A stretch of 64,000 nt of DNA from Parus major (Eukaryota > Chordata > Aves > Passeriformes > Paridae), in the NCBI RefSeq assembly GCF_001522545.3, contig NC_031769.1:69864640-69928639 (forward strand), read 5' to 3'. The translations under genes were made by a program, and so were the position numbers. A model generated the notes under the pieces. It was not told where the DNA came from and made no database searches. It saw only the letters and a program-made list of their open reading frames with translations. Numbering within the stretch: position 1 is the first letter of the stretch; every line of letters starts with the position of its first letter. Below, piece after piece: positions 1 through 11,400 of the stretch.

Positions 1-1043
1 GCAGGCAAGAAAAGCAGCCACCATCTCTCATGGGAATGCTTAGAGACTTGCAAAGGGAGATAAAATGTCAAACCACTGTGATCTGCAGCCTTTGCTAAGA
101 GGCTTGAGAGATCAAACTAGATCAGCTACAACCCCATTTTAGTTTGCAAAACCAAGTTGTATTGTTTCTGCTTTGAATATCATTATCAGTAGCATAATTT
201 CTGCATTTTGCAAGACATATTCCTATAGATTGTGGCACCTTGGGCAGGATAGACTCTCTTTAGGTTTTTAACACAGGTGCATTAGCTCTACAGCTCGGAT
301 AAAGTTTGTTACCTACATGGGGGTCAGCTGCTTAGGGAGGTGGACCTTCTCAGAGTTAAGCTGTGACATTTCTTTTTAATTTTTTTTTTTTTTTTGGACC
401 CTTTCCCAGCTGACAGCATGCTTTGAGATTAGAAATATTCAGCTGCCTATTGCTTCTTAGTATATATACAAAGTGTGCTTCAACCATGCTTTGTAGTAGC
501 ATGGCTGGTGGTGTGAAGGTCATGTCACACAGTGGCACCACGAAACCTCATCAGAAAATGGGTGCAGCATTGTTGTGTGTAGTGGGTAATAAAAAGGGAA
601 ACAATTACCTTTTGTTGAGTAGAGAGAATCGTCACCAAAAATGTAGGTACTGTGAATCCTAACTTAAATCTAAACCTCTCCTGGTTTATATAGTTAGACT
701 GCAGCAAAATTAGTGAGCACGAGGGAAAACACATATCCCAGTATAAAGCTAAAAATCTGGCCTATAATTATGCTGCATTATTTCCAGCCACAAAATAAAA
801 TGCAAAATCTTTAATAGAATTGCCCATGATTTGCCATGGGACTTCCTGGTTAAAAGAAGACTTGTTGATTACAATCTGAAGCTGAAGCGTGCCAACCTTT
901 CCACTGAATTACTCCTCAGCAGAAGCTGGGCACACAGGAACATCAACTAAAAGCTGTAGCAGGCACTGTTCTTCCGTACTTGCTACTGGTGGCTTTCCAG
1001 TGCTTCTAAAATCAAAACACAGATGCATACAAAAGAAACTTAC
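1..1043 (-). other. CDH9: CDH9 intron 2, 5' part
   Basis: Noncoding sequence downstream of the exon 2 donor GTAAGT (1043-1038). I looked for exon 3 of a type II cadherin (the LHSD...GDGS region) and did not find it. A 16-base T run at 380-395 is the only simple repeat. The small open frames here have no family features. Confidence 0.85.
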
Positions 1044-1271
1044 CTTGCCAACATATTGGTAGTCAGTTCCTGTGTATTCCTCCAACAAAAAGAACTGATT
1101 CCACATCCAGCTCCTTTTGGAACGATGGAGATCTTGCCTGCTGTTTCCAGACAACACCAAAACCTTCTCCTTTTCTGGAAAGCCACTAGTCCTTTTGGAT
1201 AATGGAGTTAAGAAACTTTGGTGGGGCTGACCAGCCCAAAACAGCAGCCAGAAGCAATGGTAAGTTCTCAT
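1044..1271 (-). CDS. CDH9: Cadherin-9, first coding exon (exon 2; residues 1-76)
   Basis: Type II classical cadherin: a single-pass adhesion protein that makes calcium-dependent contacts between cells, known mainly from neurons. The ATG at 1271-1269 opens 76 codons ending at a GTAAGT donor (1043-1038). Residues 1 to about 21 are a hydrophobic signal peptide rich in Phe, Trp and Leu. Residues 22-53 are the propeptide, ending in the furin site RSKR (50-53). The mature protein starts SWMW, with Trp at mature positions 2 and 4, the pair that type II cadherins swap between partners. It continues [19 protein letters not shown]. The start MRTY, the propeptide string [11 protein letters not shown] and the [15 protein letters not shown] stretch match my memory of human CDH9 far better than CDH6, 7, 10, 18 or 20. 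The exon end after VGK, before the LHSD-type start of exon 3, is the usual family boundary. The open frame runs on to 909, but that part is intron. Exon 3 and the ectodomain lie beyond the left edge of the window. Confidence 0.95.
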
Positions 1272-1399
1272 CACGGCAACACAAGATGGTCTAAATAATG
1301 ATTTTTTGTCTTGTCCTCAAATTAACCTACTTTACAGCACTAAATCCAATCACATGCCGTCTTCCTTCTTTAAATAGTCTTTGCAGTCTCAAAGGATCT
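1272..1399 (-). other. CDH9: CDH9 exon 2, 5' untranslated part
   Basis: The coding exon extends 128 bases upstream of its ATG to a strong acceptor: on the minus strand a pyrimidine tract of T and C ends in CAG at 1402-1400, and the exon begins AGATCC at 1399. The whole exon is therefore 356 nt (1399-1044). The start codon context has G at -3 and A at +4, which is moderate. One upstream ATG is present, listed separately. A noncoding first exon with the ATG in exon 2 is the usual type II cadherin gene plan. Confidence 0.85.
1350..1355 (-). promoter_or_regulatory. CDH9: Start-stop upstream ORF (ATGTGA) in the CDH9 leader
   Basis: On the minus strand ATG at 1355-1353 is followed at once by TGA at 1352-1350, 84 nt upstream of the CDH9 start. 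It is the only ATG in the leader part of exon 2. Minimal start-stop uORFs are known in other genes to hold ribosomes and lower downstream initiation; whether this one does so is inference. Confidence 0.6.
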
Positions 1400-3715
1400 C
1401 TGAAAAGAAAAAGAACAAGATTTTTAGCATTTCCAAAGGTACTTATCACTGCAGCAACTAAGTCAACAAAGTAGATGAGTAATAATGACTGTTGAAAACT
1501 TGGGCTGTTTCTGATTCAAAATGTTGCAAATAGTTCTTCAAATGGTCTGAGTGAATCTTTTTTGAGTATAGGGAAGGAGTCATGATGTTTTTTAGGGAGT
1601 GTGTGGGTCCCCTTTAACCCCATTTGCTTCCCTCCATCGATAAAGACAAGCTCTTTTTATAGCCTGAACTTTGGGATGTAGCTGATTATTTTCTGACTGG
1701 GGGTCTTGATGAGGTTACCATATTACATTAAATAAATGCTGGCAAAACTGCACACTATCTTCCTAGGAGGCATTCTGTTGCTATAGTTATGGACTGAAGA
1801 GACTGGACTTAACTCCAGGATTTTTCCCTCACATTTAAGGAGTTTTGCATTTGACTCCATTTAGAAAGGCCCGACTTAACAGGTTAGTGTAATAAATGTG
1901 TATATCTGTCAATATCTCACACATAATAGACCTATTTGTTATTGCATAGGAAATGAAGTGGACACTTTGGTTTTCTCATTATCTACTGCCAGAGTTTTGA
2001 ATCTTTAAACATATAGTTATATATGTAAATGCTTTCACTAATAACTTCTAAAAGTAGAAAACAAACCACAGCCAGTTCATTGCTACCTCTGGGTTTTTAC
2101 TAGCTACCGCTTCCTACTATTATTAATACTAAATATTGGTGCACCTACAAAACAATTACAAAATTATCTCTATCTTTTAATACTGCATAATTTTCAACTT
2201 GCCAAAAGCTACAGATACAGTATCCCAGAGTACTGTGGACAGCTCTTCCTTTTTTAAAAAAAGCTGAAAGCTTCTATTCAAAAGGAAGGAAATATACTAT
2301 GTGTCTCAGGTAACCAGTCATAAAAAATGAACTGCTCATGAACAGCTTTGGAACATTTTATAATGTGAAGAAATCAGAATTAGTTGACAGAAACATTACA
2401 CAATATATATTTTTGTTGTAAACACCTCATTAATTTTTTTAGTTCATACAGATCTATAACCTTAGAGAAGGATAATTTGATTAATTTTCATTTGCTTTCT
2501 CAATGATGCTCTTTGAAAAAAAAGGTTTGTTTTATTTTTTTTTCCAGTATTCTGATCAAAACCCAATAAATCATTCTGAACCAGCTCAAAATTCAATACA
2601 GCACCTCTCAGTATTTGTAAATAAAGACTGTGGAATGACAATCTGAGTATACAAAATTGAAGAGAAGACTTTTGTTTGCTTCATTGCGTTTCATGACACA
2701 CTGCTTGGATCATATTCTACACCAAAGACCATTTTTTTCTCCTATAATATGTGTTTGTCCATTTAAAGGTGTACATTATGCAGAATTTAGCCTTTGAGCT
2801 ATGCTAAAGCAGCTACAGTACCTGCAAATGCCTTGGGTTAGCAACTCTTCTGGCTGTTGTTGTTCTTGGTAATAAATTGTATGAAATAACCTCAAGTCTC
2901 TTAGAGTTCCTGTTTGTAAATCATTTTCTATAAAGAAATACCACTTAGCTTTTATATGAACAGTAGGTAATGGAACAGGACTGTTCAAACTGTTCATATT
3001 ATTTTACTGTTTCAAAAGGTAAAAGCCTCTGTTAATAGGTAACTTCTGTGTGAGAAGGAGCAAGATTTTTAGAATTAAGAGGAAGAATGTAAACAGAACA
3101 ATTAATTCTGACACAGTGTACTTTCTTCTGGAGAAGAGGGAAGGGTTGTAGTTAGCTTTCTTATTAGCCAGGGAAAGACAACTCTGTCCTGCAGGTCATG
3201 GGAGCTGTGTCCACACACAGCTTTGAGAGCTTGTGAGAGAGACACAGACCCCTGGCTGTATTCACACATACATGTAGCCATACACACAGAGAGCAAAGCA
3301 AGAGCAGAGCTGTGTTCACAAGAAGACCTTCCCAGAGGAGGAACAGGAAAAGCTGGCATGACTAAGCTTTACAATGTGTTCAACAAATGCTTCCAGAGCA
3401 ACTGATGGAGCAGTGGCAAACTAGTGTGCAGGTTGCTAGAACAGGATACAGATTCAGCAGATTCAGGCACCAGGATAGGGAGAGCTGAGGTGGCTTTAAC
3501 CCTCTCCATATCTACAGTCTCTTTTCTCCTCCTTCTGACCCATGTAGGGTCCTGTCATTCACAGCTCTGCGAACATCGATTGTTACTCTGGCCCTCATCG
3601 GACTGTATTCAAATGGACATCTTCCTTCATGTGACATGGAAGAGGAAGTTGTGTCTCACACGACATTTTTTACTTCCATTTTCTTGCCATGTTGCTTTGG
3701 GGGGAGTCTGGGACC
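1400..3715. other. Intronic sequence without recognised features
   Basis: Starts with the pyrimidine tract and acceptor of CDH9 exon 2 on the minus strand. The remainder is AT-rich with short A and T runs (for example near 2515 and 2535). I see no gene, conserved domain or recognisable transposon. Confidence 0.6.
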
Positions 3716-3791
3716 TTCCCAGGTGAGTTAGGTACTTTTCCATGGACAGGTACAGACCTCTCCATGGAAAAGTACCTAACTCACCTGGGAA
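3716..3791. repeat. Nearly perfect 76-bp hairpin (inverted repeat with 31-bp perfect arms)
   Basis: Positions 3716-3746 are the exact reverse complement of 3761-3791. After one C/C mismatch (3747/3760) four more pairs form (3748-3751 with 3756-3759), leaving a four-base loop ACAG at 3752-3755. The arms contain GGTGAGTTAGG and CTTTTCCATGGA. Arms this long without a mismatch imply a recent origin or active homogenisation. There are no flanking direct repeats of the kind a transposon would leave, although ACAGACCT recurs in the loop side and just after the right arm. Confidence 0.95.
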
Positions 3792-5711
3792 CAGACCTGG
3801 TGAAGTGCCATGTATCAGGATGGATGTATCATAAGGATGATCTGTGTTTGGAGGACGGATGTGGAAAGATGGATTAGACAGTGGTTCTGGCTGTACACGT
3901 GTCTCCCTTACTGGGGATGCAGGGTCTGAGGTAGGGAGTACAGCACATGAGCAAACTTACTAATTTGCTATTGGTGAGATCTGTATAGAATTTTGAGGCA
4001 TAAGGGAGTGAAAATCATCACCTAGCAGGCTCCTGTAGCACTCATCCCACCGCCTCCATGGCCAGATCCTGTGGTGGGACTCCATATCTCCACTCCTGCA
4101 CATAACATTTCCTGAGAAGTGCTGCTTGGAGCAGCATTACCTAGATGGGATTTGTGCCAGCCTTTTAAAGGATCAGTCCTTCAAACACCAATTGCCAGGA
4201 AACAATTATTCCTGTGGGGGAATTTTCTGCACTTGAAGTCAGCTATATATCACAGCTCTGATGTCATGGGAAAGGTTTTATAGTGGCTCATGCTGAATTA
4301 TAGCTTACAAGAATGATATCATAGCTGTGAAATACAGCCTTTTACTCTTCCCCACAGAGATGTGTCCAAAATGCTGAAATAAGGGCATGATCCCGTAATG
4401 TCCTTCTTGACTGCATAGCCTTCACGATGCAGCACAGCAGCCAAGCCCCAGCAGCTACCCTGTGAGTGGCAAGAGAGACACACCTTTACAGACCCTGGCT
4501 TAAGCGTGCAACTGGGGTAAGTACCATCTGAATGCAGGGTGCCTCTGCCCTATCCGTGCTGATTGCTCTTTTATGGGTCATAGTGAGAAATTCAGTAGCG
4601 CGAATAAAAAAGGACAGAGCACATCACTCTGAGCTGAGCCTTTAGTAGAGTGAGCTTTTGTGGCTCCTAAATGCCATTTTGTGCTCCAGTCCCAGTGTCT
4701 CATACACCAGAGAAGTCTCCGCAATGGAATAGTTTTTCTTGTGCAATCTCTCTTTATTTTGAAAACAAGACATTTTACCGGTGGCATTTTATTTTCTTTA
4801 AGTGTAGATGTGCAAATATAATTGATGGGACCCAGGGATGGGGGGCTAAAATTTGTTTTCTTCACATTGTAAAAAGACAGGTAAAAAGAGGCACTTTAAA
4901 TGTGGCATTTCTTTCAACCACCAGCTGGTCAGGTGGCTGGGGAACTTGCTGTGTACTCAAATGTCAAGAATGAAAAACAATTTTAGTGTACAACAGCCTA
5001 AGACAACTAGCTTAGCTGTGCCAGCTCAAATATATAGCAAACCTAGGCTTTTTACAAGAAAAGAAGGAATGTGCACATCCAAGCTTAAAAAAATCCCAGT
5101 CTCACTTTAGCTATGGTCATTGTTAAGATAAAAGCAATGTCACTTGCAGCCACAGAACTTTCTTCAGTGTGACAAGCTACAGATCTGAAGTTTATGTTCA
5201 TGCTTCTTTGAAAGATTTAAACCTCAGACAATTGCTTAATCACTATAAATATCAATTTCAAAATTATTTTCCCCAGGTGATAGTAGTCATAGTCAGCCTT
5301 TCTATTCACCCTCTCCAATACTTCATTAATGTAATGTCTTAATGTGAGAACTCAGTGCAAAATTTACATCCTTTCAGAGCAATATCCAAGTATTTAAACT
5401 ATAAATCAAAAGGGAAATGCATCCATTGAGTTACTCCTATGAATCAGGGAGCTCTGTCCTGGAGATGCCCTTCTGGCACAATGACAGGCATCAAGTACAG
5501 ATTCCTGACATGAGGAGCCCCGAAGAGGTTCTCTCCTCTGCTCCTGCTCAGCACTCTGGGTTGTAATGGTCTTCCCAGCTGGTTGTTAAATAAACCAGAC
5601 TAGCAAAGAGCCTTCCCATGAGAGGCATCAGCAAGGAGAGGGAAAACAGCTTTTCCTCATTCTTTTCTGTTCAGCCCCATAGTACTCACTCCATCAGCAG
5701 ACTCTCAAAGG

Positions 5712-5733
5712 AATATGCTTTATAAAGCATATT
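5712..5733. repeat. 22-bp perfect palindrome
   Basis: The sequence AATATGCTTTA is followed directly by its reverse complement, with no spacer. It could extrude as a cruciform, but a single AT-rich palindrome of this length is not rare in 64 kb. Confidence 0.9.
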
Positions 5734-8377
5734 ATAGAGTCTGGACTTTAGGATAATTTCTTTTCTGAACCCATGCATTCAATTGTATTTCTGTATGAAT
5801 TTATACATCCTGGATGTTATGGGCTGCTGATCATTAGATTTTAAATAGCTTCTTTTAAATAGGCTAGCAACCATCAGCTTCTCTAAAGTTTCTGATACAA
5901 CCTTTATTCAGACAGAAGTGACAGTTTAGCAGATCCTTTATTCTCTGCTTATCAAGGTACAGTTTCATTGTTCCAGTGCTGCATACAAAGCTTTGCAGAC
6001 TTGGATTAAGGTCCATTAGTACACTGGAAGTGGACCTAGTGCTTTGAAGAGCTCCTAATGTACTGCTATTCTTGCACAGAAACTGAATGAGGAGGTCAAA
6101 GTTAATATTTGCTTTGGCATAGCATGTAGGAATCTGAGCATGGGAAACATTTTAGGGCTTGTGGCATGTTTATTTATTTATTTGTTTCTTTATTTCTGGG
6201 ACACAATAAATTGCCTCCATCTTTATGGAGTTTCATTAAGTTCTTAGAGAAAGATGCACAAAGATAGAGAATAGACCCTCCTCTCTCTTTCTAGCAGATT
6301 ACACTATGTACATGTACCTTTACTGCCCCCAAATCAGGTCTCATTTAGACCTGTTGCTAGAAAGATACAAACTAGTCCCTGGCTTCATCATCATATTAAG
6401 TGCTTACCAGCAATATCTTTGGAAGAAAATGAGGTTTTTACCCTAATTTATATTTAATTTTGTAGATGATGTGAGAACACATTAACAATATTCTGACATC
6501 ATTTTCTAGATGCTTACCCAACCATTTAAGTCTGTCAGGAAAACTGAGCCTGCTTAAATCCCAAACAATTCTACAGAGCCAACTGGCAGTGACAGTACCT
6601 GGACTGCAGGATCTGGATTCACAGCTTCCCTATGCAGGAGTGTCACTTCCTAGTCCCCCAGCAAGACCCTGCAGCAAGAGGAACTCTATTTACTCATGTA
6701 GTCTTGCTGGAAGGACTCTCCCCTGGCTCAAACATCACGTGCAAGTGTTAAATCTGTCATGTCTGTAACAGGGGAAGACATCGACAACTTACTGTCAAAG
6801 CCTGAGGAACCAAAGGTGAGGAAAACATTAATGGGGGAGGATAAAAATGGCTAAATAGTGACTTCTGCATTTAATGTGTCAGATATGAGAGTCTGGGGTA
6901 TGGAATGAGGCATTCTAGGCAAGGATCTGGTGATCTGTTGCTTGCATTTTACCTTACTGCAAAACCAAGACAAAGGAGCAATGTCCAAGTCCCTAGGAGA
7001 ATTTGAATGAGTCAGAGAAGCCAGGACCCTAGGGTGTCCTTGGGGCCATACAATCTAGTGTGAAGAATGTGATTCTGCTAGCCTGGAGGCTAGACTGCAA
7101 GTAAATTATTAAGCCTTTAAGGAGAATCTGCAAAAAAATTACTTTCTTACCATGGAGGGGGAAAGGTTACAGTGACATTAGCTGCACAAATTAAAAAAGT
7201 ATTCCAGCTAACTTCAGAAAATAGAAGCTTCCAAATTTATCATATTCACTTCTTTTCAGTGTCATATTAATATATTTTAATAAATCATATTAATACATTT
7301 TCATAGATAGCAAAGAATTTCTTGCTGGGTATTTTTCGTAATAGCTAAGTTTCATGTGCTCAGAAGCTGTAACACTGCAGACTTGGACATAATTGACTTG
7401 GACTTAAAACGCCGTTGTTAAGTTTTAGCTTACTTTACAATTATGTCTCTCTTATGACCATTTAAATCTGAAAGTCTTAATCTAATAATTTTCTCAAGTG
7501 AGAATAAGCTTTTACAGCAGTGAAACCCAAATGCTTTTTTTTCTTTATTGTCCACAAGGCTTGCCTTTGTAAATATCAGTCATAAATGGAACAAAATGTC
7601 ACTTTTCCAGTGTAAAGATAGATGATGAAATTTTAATCTTCTGATAACTTTTTTATATCTTTATTATATAAACCCATATACTCTAGCAATCATTCCTGCA
7701 AATACACCACTGAAATAAAAAAACAGAACACAGCCAAGAGAGAATTCAAACTGAAAGATTTGTGGGCTTAAACTAGAGGTACTTTATGAAGACATCAAGT
7801 ACACAATGTAATTGCAGCCAGCAGCCGTTGATTATAATGTCTTTCAAAGTCATTTTTTTATTCAGTTCTCTCAGCAGGAAAAAAGGTGCAGAACTATAAA
7901 AATAACTAAATGCAGTAGAAATACAAAGATTACTACCCCCATCCTGCACTGGGAACTATTAACATGGTGGTTTTGTGCAATACAACTGATTTAATCCTAG
8001 TGGACCTAGTGAGAGCACCAGGCCTCTGGTCACACTGACAGAAGAGGGGAAGTGAGAAGTGTATCTCCTTCTTAAGTTCATGAATGGCCATGGCAAAAGA
8101 TGACTGTAGGAATTTATTCAATAGCTGGTGAGTGAACTGATGATAGTGTTTGTCTGTTCTCAGAGATTTTGATATTTTTTTTTCACCTGGCATTTGAAAA
8201 GAGCCTTAGTGTCATCTTGTTCTCAGTCTCTGTAGTTAGCCACACTGGGAACATATCTTTTATCCATTGGGAAAAAAGAGTCTCACAAAAACACACAAGA
8301 CCGATGAATGGTGCAGAAAAGGAAATCTTGTTTTCATTGTATGGCTGCATTAAGTGACATTTCTGTGGTCATTCAAG

Positions 8378-8462
8378 AATATCTGTGGTAGGGCTGGAAC
8401 CTGGACCTAGATTCTTGAGGCTTACAGCAGTATCGTAACCACCAGGTTATTATTCTTCCTTT
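8378..8462 (-). repeat. Possible MIR-like or other tRNA-derived SINE relic
   Basis: Read on the plus strand, this stretch goes from GTGGTAGGGCTGGAACCTGG to CGTAACCACCAGGTTATT. That order resembles a reverse-oriented tRNA-derived SINE head, in which a degraded B box is followed by a TTAACCACTA-type A box region. The match is loose and comes from memory of MIR-type consensus sequences. Confidence 0.35.
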
Positions 8463-11400
8463 CTGATGCCAGTCCAAGTCATCCTGCCTGTGCTTTAAGC
8501 ACCACAAGCAGCTTTGCTGCCCATGCTGGCTGGACATTGGTATGAGCTGGAGGGTGTATGGACACTGTAGCTGGAGCACCTGGAAAAGGATCTGACATTC
8601 CCTGGTGTGAAGGCAAGAGCAGCAACCTTATGTAGCTATCGCAGGCTGGTCACCTCTGCAAGGAGTGCTATGGGAGAGGAAGGACAGACATAGCACTAGC
8701 TGATCCTGTCCTCTTTGTGAGCTACCTCTGGGTGGCATTAACACCGAGCAGGAGCTGGTCTTGCAAAAGGTGTCCAGCTTCTTCTGCCTTTTGCAGATGA
8801 TGTGGGGACAGGCTTCCACAGCATTTCAATGTCCCCCTGCAGCAGGAAGCACCCTGCTAATGCTGTATACTAATCTAAACCAGGGACAGGTATGACTAGC
8901 AGATCATACAGACTAATACTGTAAGTTATATTAAGTTGTTCCTCAATAGAAAATTGAAACAGCCAAGCAATCAACCATGTTTAGTAGAAGTACAAATCAG
9001 TAGTGCTCCTACTGCTATGCATATTTGATATGCATATTTTTTATTCCTGATGAATACCTTAATGGCAGAGAGTAGCAGATGTGCATGGAACTACAGCCAG
9101 AGTTTCCAGCAATACCTAAAGTAATCCTGAAGTGATGAAAATGCTGCAGGAAAATCTTATTTCTTGTTGCAGTACTTGATGTAAGTCTGCAGTGTCGTCA
9201 TCTAGTTGTGCAAGTGACTGTGTTTCTCAGATATGCAATAAGCTACTATCAAATTACAAGGTTGTGCTTTTCCCTAATCCTTTTTATGTATTTATTTAGG
9301 TATGTTAGAACTAGCAGGCTCTTCAAAGCAGGTATGTCATCAAAAAGAACTTCAGTCAACCCTATGCATCAAAATTTGATGTCTGAAAAGGAGCCTATCC
9401 AGATAATAGAAAGACTCTTAGGTGACCATCAAGTGCCTATTTTAAAGTGCTTTGTCTCCCACTAAAATAGCTACATGGTCTGAATACATGTTCTTGTATT
9501 TCTCTTTAGGCACTGGAATTTGGACCCTAGACAGGCTCTTAGAATTGATCAATGACATTTTAGGCTTTTCATTGTAAAAAAAAAAATAAAAAATTGAGCT
9601 ATTTTAAACAAGACTCCAGTCTGAGAAAGGTATGGGATGCCACCACTCAAGAATATCTGGTAAGGAAACTATTAAAAATCTTTGGATGCATTAAAGAAAA
9701 ACCTGGTCAGCTTCTCTCTTAAAACTGTTTCTCTCGCTCTAGGGTAGATACCCTATTTTGCTTTATTCTATGCACACTGAGCCTACCATTTATTAGGTAT
9801 TTACCCTCATTCCATCTGAGGAAAATTATCCACAAACTCCCATAAATAAGACAGAACCACAGGCAACAGATCCTTTCTGTGCTGATCAGCAATTACTCAG
9901 AGCCAAAGTGTCAGCGATACTCTCCCAACACAGGAGAAAAATCTGGGCTTGCAGATGCTTTAGTGGCATTGCAGTTCTCCCTCAAGTATTGTAGTGTGAT
10001 AATGAAGGCAGAGGCTATTCTGCCACATGCATATCCAAGAATAAAAGCAAGGAGGAGGTAAGGCATCTTTTTCAATAGGCACAGGCATATTTCCTCATCA
10101 AAGACTGACTATTTTTGACAGTAGCAATTAGGCAGTTCAATAAGAGACACAAGAAAAAGAAAATTCTTTGACAGGGGTGTTTTGGATGTGCTTTGGGCAG
10201 AGTGTATATTGTTGTGAAATATGATATTAATTGCTAAAATCCTGATTTATTTCCCTCAGAAGAAACCCAGATACTCTAACAGAACCATTTTAGTAAGTGA
10301 TGGCAAGCAGGTAAGCAGAGTTCCCACAACTCTAATTTAGGCGTGTTAGAACTTACGCACTTTTCCTATGTACAAAACAGATTATTCTTTTCTATTTTTT
10401 TATTTACAACTGTCTGTAACTTCACATTTCTAGAGTAGACACAGTGCCAAATGGGATGGCTACTGTCTCTTTTTATTTTTTTTTCTTTTTGTGATCGTCA
10501 TCTTTTCTGCCTACGTTTCACAGTTCCCTGCTACAGGGACTCTCCTCGCTACCCCTGCTCCCACTGTGCCCCACTTCATCTGTGGTAGAGCAAAGCAGTT
10601 GTCTTTCTTAAGCAGTTTTCTATTCACCAGCTGCTGCTTGCATCTTCCTCTCTGCTAGAGGCTCAGTGCTCAGTACATTTTTCCTGACTTCTTGACAGAA
10701 ACATATGCTAATTTCCCACTCTGAAGTTAGGTGAAAACAAACGAGGTGGTACATAAGGTACTGGAACCTGGGCATGATTGAAATAGCTAAACTTTGACTT
10801 TGCATTTGATTGTCAGGAGCTTTCTTGTCTCTCTTTCATGTCTATTTACCAATGTGAAATGGGTGCAGAGTGCTACCAAATCAGAAATGCCTGCAATTCT
10901 CAGTTCATTGTAGGCAAGTGAACTCCATTTGTGCAAATATGCTCCAACATGAGAAGTCAACTAGAAAATACAGAGATGCCCATTAAGACTGATTTCATTA
11001 TGAATGTGCTATTAAAAGAACTGTAGATTAGGAGGTCATGTCGCTTTTTTGATGAAAAGGTCTGTTATTTCTTTGATCATGATAGTAACTGGCTACACTA
11101 AAACACTACAGATTCTCTAGAAGACTCTTAATGTTACCCTTATTAGCTACACAGCTTAAGAAGCTGTAGCAAAAGAGAAGAGAGCTTATGAAGATGGGCT
11201 GGCCTCCCTTTTTAGATCTTTTTATCCTACTTGTGATCCTGTTAAGGATCTAGGAAATCTTCTCAAGCAGGGCTAGATTGGATGGCAGAGGGTGGAGACA
11301 GAGGAAAGCCCAGGAGGACGAGCATGAGGAAGCAGCTGCAGCAGTAAGAGGGCCTGACCATTTCTGACTGACTTCAGAGTTATTTGGACTGAATAATGAG

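Noticed and set aside
909..1043. Continuation of the CDH9 exon 2 reading frame for another 45 codons
   Set aside because: A strong GTAAGT donor follows VGK, where type II cadherin exon 2 ends. The continuation does not resemble the EC1 sequence that should follow.
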